From Furcasterigmium furcatum (taxonomy: Eukaryota; Ascomycota; Sordariomycetes; Glomerellales; Plectosphaerellaceae): DNA of 64,000 nucleotides. The DNA is taken from NCBI GenBank assembly GCA_001599815.1, contig BCIA01000006.1:1242961-1306960 (forward strand). The letters are read 5' to 3'. The notes beneath the pieces are model-generated. The model saw nothing but the letters and a program-made list of their open reading frames with translations, had not been told where the DNA came from and made no database searches. The first letter of the stretch is position 1. Each line of letters opens with the position of its first letter. This document shows, piece after piece, positions 12,784-24,811 of this stretch. A program made the translations under genes and the position numbers.

Positions 12784-13763
12784 GATGGTTGTGGTCGTTG
12801 AAGTTGAAGCAAGATGATCCTCGATCGGGGGCAGCTGATTGCTCCAGACTCCATCCCGCATGACGCTGGGGTGCATGGTCCGTGCGAGGCGATGATAAGG
12901 CCAGGCACAATCAGACCTCTCTATAAGCGTCTGAATTGCTAGAATGCAATTCTGAGAAATATTTAATGCTTATAACCGGAGAATCCTTGTATCAATGTCA
13001 CCTACAGGGGCAACCACCGCCCGAAACTGATTCTTATACCGAGACAGGCTGGCGTAGATGCGTATAGAGAGGACCGTGCTGTTAGAGGTGTCTGGCTGTA
13101 CTTTCTATTCTTCCTTCCCTGAAGAGCGGTCCATCACGGCCAAAGACAACAGACACCCCTTATCAGGAAGCTGAACAAGTTATGGAGATGGATACCCAAG
13201 GATGCGGTTCCCTGGGGATTCTGCCGCCTCACGTCACTCATCTGATAATCTCCTCACCGCCCTCCAAACAGGAGGATCTGGTTGGTTGGTGCCTGAAAGG
13301 CCCCGCTTTTACCTCACTAATTTTATCAGATGAAGCAGGGGTCCATCTGCTCAACACCACCAAAGCATCACCAGTTCTCAGACTTCTGGCAAGACGTGAC
13401 CTCTCTGAGTCTCTCAGCACCAGCGAAAAGGCTTAAAATATAGAGCTTCAAACGTATTATTTCATTCCGCGGTGTGACTCAAAAATATGTCGTAGCATGG
13501 GTCCTGATTTGTGAGAAATATAATTAGCATGTCCGAGATGTATCGCAACAAGATGTAGAGTTCTTCAACTCTAATGCTGCCCTCATCTGGGCCCAACATT
13601 GAATACTTCCTTCCATGATGTTTTTATGGCTTCCCCCACTGTCGGGCACAAGGCAAGGCTGGGATCTGCCCCTCGGACTAGCTGCATCCTCCGAGGTCGG
13701 CAATTGGTGATTATATATCCCGCGCCCCTCACTCAGACTTGCTAGCTTGACTTCATACAATAC
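12784..13763. other. Divergent promoter region, RNase T2 / esterase-like gene
   Basis: About 980 bp, visibly more AT-rich than its surroundings between 12930 and 13560. A TATATAT box at 13712-13718 lies about 45 bp before the esterase-like ATG. No supported coding frame. Confidence 0.5.
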
Positions 13764-14778
13764 ATGTCCCCTCTTGAACTTCTCCAGGCAACAACAATGA
13801 CCCAAGATCACAGCAGCGATATGCTTGCCCAGAAGAGCGCAGTCTCGTTCGAGTCGACCGAGGAATGGACGCTGAAGGACACTTCCGGCAAGGAGTACCT
13901 CGTCCAGATCGGCTATCCTCGAGACTGGTTCCACCCTGACCCGGATGCACCGACCATCAAAGAGCCCGTCCCGATCATGTGAGTTTGCCTTGATGCCTGC
14001 GGGCAGATCACACTCTGACCACCTCACCTACAGGTACCTGAGCGATGGCAACTCCGTCTTCCTCTCAGCCCTCGAGGCCCTGCACCGCCGCCTCGCCATC
14101 CGTGAGCTGTTCATGACCACCGGCGTTGTGGTGGCCATCGGCTATCCCACGCCCGCCGGGCTGCCTTACCTATGGTCCGGTCGGAGAAACTATGATCTCA
14201 CTCCCAAGACTCCTGGGTGCGAAGCCACCGAGGGCGGCGCGGACGAGTTTCTCGACTTCATCGCCACTCGCGTCAGGACGCACGTACACCAGCGGCTGAA
14301 GGACACCCGAAGCGCATCACCCGGGCGAGAGGCGCTCTATGGCCATTCATTTGGCGCCCTCTTCACCCTCCACGCGCTGTTCAAACGGCCAGAGCTCTTC
14401 GACTGCTACATCGCCAGTAGCCCCAGCATCTGGTACAGGAACGAGTGCATTCTCCAAGCAGAGGAAGCTTTCCGGAACAGAGAGCGAGATTCAAGCGGAA
14501 AGAAACCATCGTTGATGCTCTTCATCGGTGGCATGGAGGAAAACCCGCCCCGGAACAGGAAAGAGTCGGATGCGGAGTACGAAGAGAAGCGCAAGCAATT
14601 TGCGGAGCGGAAGATGATCGTCAACGTGCAGGGGATGCACAAGCGGCTGAGTGAGTCGGGGCTCCTGCTGCATGTCACTGCCAAGGTCTACGAGGAGGAG
14701 GACCACGCGACTATCATCGGGTGTACGGTGAGCAGGGGCGTGGCGACGTTCTTCGACGATTGGCCGTATGCGCTGTGA
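13764..14778 (+). CDS. Putative esterase of the siderophore-esterase (IroE/Fes-like) alpha/beta-hydrolase group
   Basis: Exons 13764..13978 and 14034..14778 give 319 residues; an ATG at 13797 is an alternative start. The intron starts GTGAGT and ends CTACAG. The protein has the esterase-D-like fold signature: nucleophile elbow LYGHSFGALF with Ser near residue 177, IASSPSIWY downstream, and a C-terminal EEEDHAT that can supply the catalytic His near residue 297. Related fungal enzymes such as EstB hydrolyse triacetylfusarinine-type siderophores inside the cell to release iron; other members are general esterases. No signal peptide is seen, consistent with a cytosolic enzyme. There is no siderophore synthetase or ferric-siderophore carrier nearby, so the substrate is unproven. 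Confidence 0.78.
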
Positions 14779-15689
14779 GGGTGAGCACGAAGGAGGCATG
14801 CCCACACCATTCACGCCATGAGATGATTTCGAGCATCAATGCGCACTTACGACTGATTTTCCACGTCGGTTGACTGTTTTGTCTCGCAAGGGCAACTTGA
14901 TTTCGTAACCTCCGAGCGATGTTCCGCTTTCATCTCCGTCGGCGGCGTCTCACAACCCAATGAGTCGACGTTGTTGGGCCGACTCGAGAATACAGGTTGC
15001 CGAATTGACGAGAAAGTAGCTTATAACTTTCTAATGGACACTGAAAAAGGCTCGGAGAACAACGGCGGCCACCTCATTTCCTATGAACCACCCGACGCCA
15101 GCACAACTTCCGGAGCTCCCGGCATCACCACCGACAATCTCGGACCCGAAAAGTGGAGTCGATGTCCAAAAATAGTACTAGCGCCCGGCCGACTGTGGTG
15201 TGGTCGAAGATGAGTCCACGCCGACGCGACAAGGAGCACCATTCATTCATGCTTGGGAGAGTGCGACGAGACTCGACGACATGTTCGCGTTCGCCGGACG
15301 CGTTTTTCCACTTGTTCTCGACGTACCGTGGCCTTGGGCGACTGGCGCCTTGTCATTCGTCTCGCGCGAGGCTGCTCAACCGAGGCGCGTCCGCCGCCAG
15401 AAGTGTCGAGGCCCTGGTCCGTCCGTACTTGATGTTTGGTACTGCGCCGAACCATCCGGACCCTGGCTGAGAAGCGTATGGAAATGCCTGTCTCATGCTC
15501 CGCCGTCCGAGAGCCAAGCGTCCGTATAGGTCTGCAGCCATGAAATGCCTCCCCCTATTCGGCCACAGGACGACCAGCTCGCGCAACAGACGGATCGTCC
15601 ATACTTCGAATACATCGCCGTCCACGGACAATTGGAGCGGGCTTGCCACCCAATACGGCCCGATTTGAATCGCCAAATCCCCGATTTAA
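14779..15689. other. Intergenic region before the kinase relic
   Basis: About 900 bp with short overlapping frames on both strands and no recognisable domain. The frame at 15545-15739 may be the decayed N-terminus of the kinase-like relic that follows. Confidence 0.35.
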
Positions 15690-16460
15690 TCAGCGAGGGA
15701 AAATCTATCATTTTCGGAAGTGATTCTCTGTTGCCTTAGGGCGGCCTTCGTCGAACGACCCGACCGGCACCGTGAAGACACCCTCGCGGAATCACTACCA
15801 TCTGATCGAAGAACGGATGAATCGCGAATGCATGGAGCGGGAGTTCGCTGTGTATCGCCTCCTTGACGATGCTGCTGGCCGTATTTGTCCCATGATTCTT
15901 GGGCTGGTATGCTGAGCCCTGGAGTCCTATTCCCTGGCTTTGGACGACTTGCGCAACGGCGACTTGACTGCCCATCTCAAGGACAGAGGCGACATTTATG
16001 CGGGAAAACGCGGGGAATGGGCGATCGAGGCTGCCCAGGCCCTTGCAAGCCTTCATGCGAGGCTGGTTATTCACGCCGACGTAGCGCCGCGCGATTGTCC
16101 TGAACGACACCCTGGACCTGCGCCTCTGCGATTTTCCCGGGAGTCTCTTCTCCGGGAGCCTTCGTCTCCCAGTGCTCCAAGGGCAAGATGCGGGCGTATC
16201 GGAGAGGGGTCACATTGCCACCGAAGCAGGTGATATCTTCGGCCTCGGGCCCCTTCTCTACTTCATCATGGCCGGCAAAGCGCCGTTCCATGATCTGATC
16301 ATGCAGTCGATCAGCGCACTTCCAGCGAATATTTCCCCGGACGGAGCCTACCCTTTACGGCGATCATTCAAGGCTGCCGGTGCTGCCAGTTTACCACAGC
16401 GCAAACCGCCGTCCAAGCCTTGGGGCGGTACAGCTGGTGCTTGGGTACGCCAGTCATGCT
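15690..16460 (+). pseudogene. Protein-kinase-like relic with stops and frameshifts
   Basis: Translation in pieces gives a recognisable kinase order. GTVKTPSR is a beta3-Lys-like block. EREFAVYRLLDD is an alphaC-like helix. LALDDLRNGDLTAHL is the hinge region. VIHADVAPR is a catalytic loop of the HxD type, followed by IVLNDTLDLRLCDFPGS, a DFx-like block. DIFGLGPLLYFIMAGKAPF is the F-helix region, and a QALGRY-like end follows. The pieces need frame changes near 15740, near 16093 and near 16340, plus an in-frame TAG at 15737 and TGA at 15913. No GT-AG intron explains these. The family resembles the short fungal kinase-like proteins that are abundant and fast-evolving in Pezizomycotina. The gene is therefore a degraded copy. 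Confidence 0.72.
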
Positions 16461-16630
16461 CTTGGACACACACTCGATATCCTGGGGCAACACATGGCCT
16501 CATCACTGCGGCTCTGTAGCGGCTGACTAGAAGATGCCGTTGCATTTTCGTAAGAAAATCCTTCCTCATGACACGGGAGGCCTGTGTTTCGTATTTGCAT
16601 TCCACCTGGACAAGTGTTCTTGGACAACGT

Positions 16631-18249
16631 CTACAGGGTGTACCTGAAGCCCTCCCTCCCCTCGCACTTGTACGTCCCCTGGTCTGCCCGCCTGTTCTGG
16701 ATGCGAAGCATGATCATGGTGCCGATGGCCGTGGCCACGGCGGCGACGTTGATGGCCATGACAGCAATCAGGCCCGGGATGTAGTTTGGTGCGTCTTGTT
16801 GACCTGTTTCCATGTCAGCGCTCACTCTCCATAATAGCAGGGGCTCGGTTACTTACGGAACACCATGCTCGAGTAGATACCTCCGACACCGCTCATGCTG
16901 ATGAGGATCGCGGTGGCGATCGCACGTCGGGAGTCTCCGACGATGTTGTTCGCCTGCCAGGCCAGCGTCGTGACCACGAGGCCGTTCGCGCCGGCAACGC
17001 CCAGGAACGCACCGATGTACCTCGGCGTCGGGTGGTCCAGGAACCCGACCATGCAGAGGCCGACGATGCCAATGACGCCCTGGAAGACAACGAACGGGCC
17101 GCGCATCTGGAACTTGTCCGCGAGCCAGGAGATGGCCATGGCCTCGATGACGGAGAAGAGCGAGGGGAACGCGCTTAGGATGAAGGACATCTGGAGCGAA
17201 TAGCCGAGGCCGTTGCGGAGGATGATGGGCAGGAAGAAGAGGAACGCGTAGAAACCGATGGCGCCGGCCATGTACATGATCGAGTACGCCCAGGGCTTCC
17301 AGTCGGCGGCCGTCTCGAGGACGGCCTTCATGGTGACCTTCTCGCGCTCCTCGGGGCCGCGGTCCGCCTCGAGCCGGGCCTTGACGAAGGCCTTCTCCTC
17401 GGCGGTCAGGAACGTGTTCGCCGGGGAGTCGGGGAAGTCGACGATGACGAACCAGGAGCCGATCGCGGCGACTACCGTGATGGCGCCCTCGATGATGTAG
17501 ATCCATCGCCATCTATTCAGCCGGGTCAGTAGCTGGATCATCCAGGTTTGGCATCGTACTCACCCCTTATAGGAGTGGTGGTTAGAGATCTGGATGAGGC
17601 CGTAGGCGAGGATGTTCGCGAATGCTGACAAAGCAGAAGCTGTTAAAAAGAAGCCTGCCATCCTCTTTTGCACTTCATAACGTGCATACCACGACGATAC
17701 GAGGTAGACGCATCCTGGAAGAGTGTGAGTATATGTGGTATCGGCTTGGGAAGCAGGCGGGACAGGAGACTGACCTGGGAAGAACCCTGCCTCAAGCACA
17801 CCGAGGAACGCCCTCAGAACAGCGAGGCCGATCCACTCGTTGAGGAAGCCCATGCCAAGGGTCACCAGGCCCCAGGCAAACGCCAGGAAGGCGAGCCAGT
17901 TGGCGGCGCCTAGCCTGTGGATAAAGGCGTTGCTGGGGAGCTCGAAGATGATGTAGCCGATGAAGAAGACCATCAGGATGATTGAGGCGCGGTTGCCCTC
18001 AGCGAGGCCGAGGTCCTCGTCCATGCCGGAGATTCGTGCCACGGCGACATTGGAGCGGTCAACGAGGGCGATAGTGTAGAGACATCCGAGGATGGGCAGC
18101 AGCCGCCAGTCGATCTTGCGGAGGACTCTCTTCTCGTAGTTGGCGTCGTAGGTGCGGTCCTGGCCGGGGCCGCCGGTCTCGACTTGTCCAATGTCTTCCT
18201 TGGACACGCTGGAGTCTTCGTTGTGAGCCATGCTGTGCTTGTTGTCCAT
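16631..18249 (-). CDS. MFS transporter, allantoate/anion:cation symporter (Dal5-like) family
   Basis: Exons 18249..17775, 17714..17564, 17512..16857 and 16803..16631 give 484 residues and a 12-TM layout. After a charged cytosolic N-terminus comes RKIDWRLLPILGCLY, with VDRSNVAVARI in the first loop, the hallmark of the Dal5/ACS family that carries organic anions such as vitamins, allantoate, carboxylates and peptides. ELPSNAFIHRLGA and RWIYIIEG are further family landmarks. Intron 1 is 60 bp, divisible by three and free of stops, so its retention would insert 20 residues into a loop; the spliced form matches the family better. The gene is divergent from a Zn2Cys6 regulator about 500 bp away, which is a common arrangement for a pathway regulator and its carrier. 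Substrate is unknown. Confidence 0.9.
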
Positions 18250-18746
18250 GTTCGTGCGATGCTGAAGGGCGCGCGTAGTTCTACACGAAGGGCGCAGGGC
18301 TCAGTGGATATCGCGGGATTCAAATACAAGTACAGCTCCTCCTCCTTGGAATCAATAAATGAGCCATCGATGGGCAGCCAGCCGAGTCCCATCTTACTCC
18401 TCCCAGGGTCGCCATGACCATGAACCGACTCCATGGAGAGTGGATGGTCAGCTCTGCTCGCATTGGCCAGAAGAGGCAATTCTCCATCCGCGCTCCATAG
18501 CCGAAGTCCATCGGCTAAGGCTTTGCGGCTTAGTCCCGACGACTAGTCGTCTTTTCTCCTGGCATGATCCCTCCCCTCCGCCCCTAAGTCCCGTTGCCGT
18601 TCCTCCGGACCGGAGATGCCATGCGAAGAGCGTCCAGGTGGTTGCTCCGTGCGCGGGGTACTCCGGCGGGGATCGTTTGATCTTGTTTTCGCCCGCGGGG
18701 CCCCGGATTTGCCTCCTGGACAAGCGATGTCGGGCTGTCATGATGC
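18250..18746. promoter_or_regulatory. Divergent promoter shared by the Dal5-like transporter and a Zn2Cys6 regulator
   Basis: A 497 bp spacer between two start codons facing away from each other. It must hold both promoters. Several CGG and CCG triplets are present, the half-sites used by Zn2Cys6 proteins, but no clear palindrome can be assigned by eye. Confidence 0.5.
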
Positions 18747-21279
18747 ATGCCTGACCCGGAGGGATTCGACCTTGGCCGCTTCTCAGAGCAATCCCGTCAC
18801 ATGGAGCCCCCCAGCCAACAGCACGAGGCCGCAAGGCGCCCGCTCACTGCGGGTCGGAAAAGGGGCACCGCGTGCGAGCGCTGCAACAGGAGACGGACGA
18901 GATGTGACGGCTGGATCATCGGCGTGCCCTGTACGGCGTGTAAGAAGAGCAACAACCATGCGCAGTGCACGCTCATTCAGTCGAAGCGTCGCAGGTAAGC
19001 TTTGCGCTCCGTGTCGTGGCGATCTTGACGCGTGTCTAACGAGCACTTTAGGGGCGCGGATGGACGATACATCCTTCCGGATGATGACGGGTCACGCCTG
19101 AGCCCGGCAGACTCGAATGTTGAGGCATCAACGCCCATCCACAGAAGCAGTCCGGCGTCTACGGATCCCGGGCAACATGGTGACGGCGTCAACAGCCGTA
19201 CTGGACCGTGCCCGACAGGTCGAAGCGACAGGAGTCACGTCTCCGAGTATGAATCACCCCGGCGGGCTGATACGCTTGAAAGACAAGCGAGGAGGGGATC
19301 TTACGCAGAGCAGAGCCAGTCTCAAGCGACAGCGCAGCCTAGCTTCGTCGGCGAGAGCTGGTATGCCTCGTACGTGATGCGAGGCTACAAGCCCGGCCAC
19401 ACCAGCCTCCACCGCCCGATCGACGACATCAACGAGACGGTCCAGAGCGTATCCCGGGATGCCCTTCAGGCAAACAGCCCGAGAAGATCTGTGCCGTCCC
19501 GAGAGAGGACCGACTTGTCTGATCTCCCGTCGCCGAACTTGACGGACCGCCTCATCAAGGCGTACTTCGATCGATTCCACGCCTTCTGCCCTATCCTTGT
19601 GAAGAGATCCTTCTTCTCGACCCTCTCCGATGGAAGCATATCCGGGACTCTTCTTCGCAGCGTCCTCTTCGTTGCGTCTATACACTGCGACATGGAGATC
19701 TTGCATCTCATGGGCTACAGCATCCGGCTGGACGCCAACAACGATCTCTTCACGAAAGCGAGCGCCTCTTTTGATGCGGATCGGGAATCTGACCGGACGA
19801 ACATGGTCTTGTCGTCATACCTGCTTCACTACTGGTTTGGAAATCCGACCACCTATCGAGATGCGCATTGGTGGCTTGCCGCGGCCATCAGGTCCGCTCA
19901 GTGCATGGGCTATCACCGGAGCACCAAGAATACCCAGATGCCGCCGGAGGAGAAGTCGCGATGGAAGAGAATATGGTGGTGTTTATATGTGAGTAATGGT
20001 AAACCATGGTCAAAAAGGCCGGTGGGCTGACTCTACTCAGGTACGGGATCGCCAGACCTCACTCTCGACGGGCACCCCCATGGTGATTAACGACTTGGAC
20101 CACGACGTCGAGGAGCTAGTGATGGAGGATTTACGAGATGAAAGCCCTCAGACTGCTCAGTACATCATCTCGCAGATGGAGTTGAATAAAACTGGTAGGC
20201 CCTCCCTCGCCACGGAAAAGTTGACGACTGCCATACTGACACAGTCATCAGCAACTCGGCTGTATTTCCTTCACTGTTCTCCATCACGGCTCGTCTTGAG
20301 CCGAGAATCATCTGTGCAGCAGCTCGCTTTAGAAGATGTTCATACGACCCTGAAGGGTTGGTATGATAATACCCCAGGGCTAAACTTTTCGAACGGAGAC
20401 CACCACCTGAGTCTGACCTTGAAGGTCTGCTACTAGTGAGTCTCACTCCCTTGTCTCCTGCCTACAGGAGTGGCTGACCCCGTATAATCAGTTACTACCT
20501 AATCAATCTCCATCAACGGTTACAGAGACAATGCCCGGGTGCCAAGGAGAGCAGACTTCTTGTCGAAGCTGCGGGACGTGTCTTCACCCTTGTGGAGGAT
20601 TCCCTCCTCTACTGGACGCCAGAGCACTTTCCGATGATCTAGTAAGTTTCGAAGCCAAGATGAGCTTGTGCCTCAAGCTGACCTGTCCACCAGCGTATCT
20701 GCTTTGTTCTCCGCCATGATGGCCCTCGCAGCCGATGGGAGCATCTCCCCCCCGAACAGTGACCAGCTCCGCGGCACGCTCCGCCCCGGCCTTCTCTCCC
20801 TCAAGCAATTCGAGCCGGTCTACGTCCTCGCGCGCTGGATCCGGAACTTCTTCATGGACATCCTCAGCCGCTCCGAGCCGCGTGTGGCCGATGATGTCCC
20901 CCAAGAGCCGGTCGAGGTCCAGACCGGCCAGCATCCCATCACGCCGCAGAGTGTTCCCCATGCCTCAGCCGAGAGTGACGGGGCGCAGCACATGGGCACC
21001 ACCCCCATTGAAACGGGCATCGACTACTCCACGCCGAGCCTGGGGGTGGAACCCGCCAACTTCGTCTTCGGTGATGGCAATCCTGGGGATGCGGAGCTGA
21101 CGCGGGGGGCAGGGGGTTTCTGGCCGACGTACATGACGCACGGGGTCTTCTCGAACAGCCACAACACGGGGGACGTGATGGAGTTCCCGCAGCCGGACTC
21201 GCTGCAGTATCAGGCCATGTACTTCCTCGCTGATCTGGGGATAGCGGGCTCCGAGTCCCAGAATGGGCGGGGTATGTGA
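18747..21279 (+). CDS. Zn2Cys6 transcription factor with fungal-specific TF domain
   Basis: Six exons (18747..18994, 19052..19988, 20041..20194, 20252..20435, 20492..20641, 20694..21279) give 752 residues. The zinc cluster lies around residues 45-80: ACERCNRRRTRCDG, then PCTACKKSNNHAQC, followed by a basic SKRRR patch split by intron 1. The Ser/Pro-rich linker leads to the TF domain, with YFDRFHAFCPILV and a WWCLYVRDRQTSL block formed across intron 2. Intron 3 is 57 bp and in frame; its removal gives MELNKTATRLYFLH and fits the family better. An acidic, Gly/Asn-rich C-terminus may activate transcription. The cluster resembles the FarA/CTF1 style with an extended loop between Cys pairs, but that is only an impression. 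Position suggests control of the divergent transporter and perhaps of the D-lactate dehydrogenase downstream. Confidence 0.86.
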
Positions 21280-21728
21280 AGGGGTAGGGAGCACGTAGTA
21301 CTGAGCACGGAGTCGTGGTCATGTCCAGCGCCCGCTAGACTGGGCCGACACGTGTGGCGGAAGTAAAAGATCACAGAGTTCTTTGGAATGCTGGCGTGAC
21401 ACCACGGGTCGTGCCACCTCCGCATGAAGCTGTGAGATTCCCCGGCCCTGGATCCTTGCTAGTGAGAGGAGCATCATGGGGTAAGAGGAGGTCCAAGACC
21501 AAAGTTCGCCGTGTAGCCGACGGCCAGCTCCAACCGTGGCCGAGACAGCCCCTGACCATAGCCGACATCCAACCATAGCCGAACCCGGAGCCCGAGACTC
21601 TGAGATCAACCTCAATTCGTCTTGTGGTTACAAGATGAAGGGCAGCTAGTGATAAAGTTGTTCGGCACGACTTGGAAATCTTGGAATATTTTCTTCGGCT
21701 GGACAGTCCCGAGTCTCCCGTGAAAACG
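21280..21728. other. Promoter region of the D-lactate dehydrogenase gene
   Basis: About 450 bp between two genes on the same strand. Moderately AT-rich just before the ATG at 21729. No coding frame supported. Confidence 0.4.
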
Positions 21729-23549
21729 ATGAATCCAGCTTCATATCGACGGATGCAGGCGCTCAGGCGCGGCGGCCTGCTTCCTCGGCCATCACCCGTG
21801 AGACAAACACGCCAACTCTCAGACCTGAACAAGCCTCCAGCACCAAAAAGTTCTTCCGGCAAGAATATCGGTACGTGCCAACAAACTCACCAAGCCTCGG
21901 ATGAGGCGCAGGTGCGCAGGATAGGATACTCACACTCTCAACAGGACTCATCTCTCTCGGCTTGGCAGCAGCCGGCCTCATCACAGCCACGGGATTCTTC
22001 TCTCGGTCATCAGAGTCCCTGAAGTCCTCAACCCTGCCGCTCTCCAGCGCCCCCAAAGTCCAGCATGACACCTCCACGGCGAATATCAAAGCAGCATGCG
22101 AAGAATTCGTCAAGATTCTCGGCGAAGACGCCATCTCCACCGCCCGCCCCGACCTCGTCGCCCACTCCGGCACGGACTACCAGTCCTACGCCTGGACGGA
22201 GGAGACGGCCATCCTGGGCCAGGTGGTCCTGTACCCGACGACGACCGAGCAGGTCTCCGAGCTCGTCAGGATCTGCTCCCGGCGGCGGCTGCCCGTGACG
22301 CCGTACTCGGGCGGCACGTCGATCGAGGGGCAATACATCCCCAACTTCCGGGGCGTGTGCTTCGACTTCAGCCGCATGAACCAGATCGTCGAGCTGAACA
22401 CGGAGGACCTGGATTGTACGGTGCAGCCTGGCATTGGGTGGATGGATCTTAACGAGGAGCTTGCGACGCACGGGCTCTTCTTCCCTCCCGACCCGGGACC
22501 GGGGGCAATGATTGGGGGCATGGTTGGTACGGGATGCTCGGGGACCAATGCCGCGGCGTACGGGACGATGAAGGACTGGGTCCTCTCGCTGACGGTCGTG
22601 CTCGCAGACGGGACGGTCATCAAGACGCGCCAGCGGGCGAGGAAGTCGAGTGCTGGGTACGACCTGACGAGGACGTTCGTCGGAAGCGAGGGGACTCTCG
22701 GGCTGGTGACGGAGGCGACGCTGAAGTTGGCCGTGAAGCCCCCGCATCTGGCCGTGGCCGTGTGCACGTTCCCATCGCTGAGGGACGCAGCATCCGCGGT
22801 CCGCGAGGTGGTGTCCAAGGGCATCCAGGTTGCGGCGGTCGAGATCATGGACGAGGTGCAGATGAGAAACATCAACAAGGCCGCCCTGACGAAGCTCAAG
22901 TGGAAGGAGGAGCCGACCCTGTTCTTCAAGTTCGCCGGCAGCGACGAGTTCATGGTCAAGCATATTGCGAAGCAGGTCGGGGAGATCACCAAGAGGAACG
23001 GCAGCTCGACGTACACGTTTGCCTCTGACGAGGTTGAGCGGGAGGAGCTGTGGTCTGCGAGGAAGAACGCCCTCTGGAGCATGCTCGCCCAGCGACAGTC
23101 GCCGACGGACAAGGTCTGGACGACAGACGTGGCCGTGCCCCTGAGCAAGCTCCCTGACATCATCGAGATCACTAAGGCGGACATCGAGAAGTCTGGTCTG
23201 CATGGATCAATCCTGGGGCACGTGGGCGACGGCAACTTCCACACATTGCTCCTGTTTCCGGAAGAGAAGCGTCCTATAGCCGAGGAGGTGGTCCATCGGA
23301 TGATCGACAAGGCGATCGCCATGAAGGGTACGGCGACGGGTGAGCACGGCATTGGCCTTGTCAAGAGAGACGAGCTGGTAAAAGAGCTTGGCCAGGAGAC
23401 GATTGATGCCATGAGATCGGTGAGTACAGCAACGTTGAGTGTCATTGCCAGCTTCTGAGAACTAACCCTCCTAACAGATGAAGAACGCATTCGATCCGCT
23501 GTGTATCTTGAACTGCGACAAGGTCATTCGAATGAAAGAGTCGGCATAG
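21729..23549 (+). CDS. DLD1: Mitochondrial D-lactate dehydrogenase (cytochrome), FAD-linked
   Basis: Exons 21729..21870, 21945..23419 and 23478..23549 give 562 residues. The enzyme oxidises D-lactate to pyruvate and passes electrons to cytochrome c at the mitochondrial inner membrane. The N-terminus is Arg-rich and free of acidic residues (MQALRRGGLLPRPSPVRQTR), a matrix-targeting signal, followed by a Gly/Ala-rich membrane anchor (GLISLGLAAAGLITATG) that is formed only when intron 1 is removed. The FAD-binding PCMH domain has PYSGGTSIEGQ and GTGCSGTNAAAYGTM. The C-terminal cap holds GHVGDGNFH and TGEHGIGLVKR. The last exon supplies the usual C-terminus (FDPLCILNCDKV). Length matches fungal Dld1 (about 560-590). 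An in-frame ATG at 21753 is a second possible start. Confidence 0.93.
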
Positions 23550-23656
23550 AGAAGCGGAACATAAATGAGTAAATACAGTGCCTCAGCCCTTTGGCTCGAG
23601 TTAGACCTGGCCATCTATGTGCTCTTGTTCGGGACTGAAATTCCGTGACAGGAGGC

Positions 23657-24034
23657 TTAAGACGTTATGTCTCCATCACCTATTGTATCTGTCCAAGTCC
23701 AAGATCGAGGCCAAGGGGTCACTAAGGGGGTGGACTCGTGTTGCCTTGGCACTGCTGTGCGATCGGAGTCTGTATCCCCTGTCTCGGTGGTGTCTGAATT
23801 CGATGGTGGATCTGATAAAGATGCCGATGACGGAGACGACGGCGATGGGCTGACGATCAAGGATCGGGAAGAATTCGTGCTAAAGAGTAAGCGTCCATCT
23901 GTACCTGGCTGGGTTTGAACTCACTTCACGATGCTAACTACAACGAGACTTCCCAAAAGGACGATCAAAAGCAGCACAATGGCATAAAAGGCGAAATCGT
24001 TTCCTCTCGTTGCCTTGCCCAGGACGGGTGCCAT
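23657..24034 (-). CDS. Small single-pass membrane protein, unknown function
   Basis: A two-exon model, 24034..23925 and 23879..23657, gives 110 residues. The 45 bp intron has a GTGAGT donor and a TTTAG acceptor and joins two frames that are separately open. The N-terminus carries one strong membrane segment (FYAIVLLLIVLLGSLVVVSIV). After it comes a Ser/Pro/Thr/Asp-rich tail typical of a disordered domain. It converges on the D-lactate dehydrogenase gene with about 110 bp between stops. I do not recognise the family. The model rests on a good splice signal and a real-looking membrane helix only, so it remains tentative. Confidence 0.45.
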
Positions 24035-24811
24035 AATGTTGTGCCTGGTGTGAAATAGAAGATGTCCACGGCTGGGCTTTCAGAATTGGGGGAGTAAGCA
24101 TGGCCAGTCCTTGGAGTATCTCAACCAGGATCCCCAGTGGCGTGACGTCAAAGATCAGGGTCCCCAAGGCCCGGGTATTGTGGTTGACCGGAAGTCCGGG
24201 ACGTCCGACGAGCTGAACTTAAAGGCGAGTTGTGTCGACACCCCAGACTTTGAGCGGTCAGATTTCTGGCCGGGCACCATCTTGTAGAGCGGCCGTTTTC
24301 CGCCCCGAGAACTGCCATTCAGCCTTAAGAGAAGAAGGGGGTGCACGTGTTCCATTGATCCCAGAAGGGATCTGGACCACACCTCGACACCACGCCACGC
24401 GTCTGAAGTTCGCATGAGGCGGGTCGGGGGAAAGTCCAGTACAGTAGTAGGATGTCACCGAAAACAGTGGAGGCCCTAACGGCGAGCACTCGGCTCACGG
24501 CATTCCCTAAAGTTTCTGTGCCAGCACTGAACCTATTTGTCGCGAGGGCCGCCAAAGTTGGCCCTCCTTGGGCTGCCGCAAATCAAAACAAGAACGCGTG
24601 TCATTCAGTCTGATAGCTAGGCTCTCGTACACTACATGAGCGCCACGGGAAGATAGGCAAAGGACCAACGCCTGTGGCAGGCTGGAGTACTTCGCATTCG
24701 TCAGTCAGTTTAACGATCAACCAGATAGACAGGACGGGCAGGTCCAGCACGTACGCCAATATGTCAATATCATCACTCATTGATTTGCCTTCGTCGCCCA
24801 CCAACAAAGGC
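24035..24811. other. Intergenic region
   Basis: About 780 bp between the start of the small membrane protein and the stop of the next minus-strand gene. Short frames only; nothing recognisable. Confidence 0.4.

Noticed and set aside
13182..13436. Plus-strand 84-codon frame in the RNase T2/esterase spacer.
   Set aside because: AT-rich region, no signal peptide, domain or splice context.
20195..20251. Reading through the 57 bp in-frame interval of the Zn2Cys6 gene as coding sequence.
   Set aside because: It has good splice signals and its removal joins two blocks that fit the TF domain; retention remains possible but less likely.
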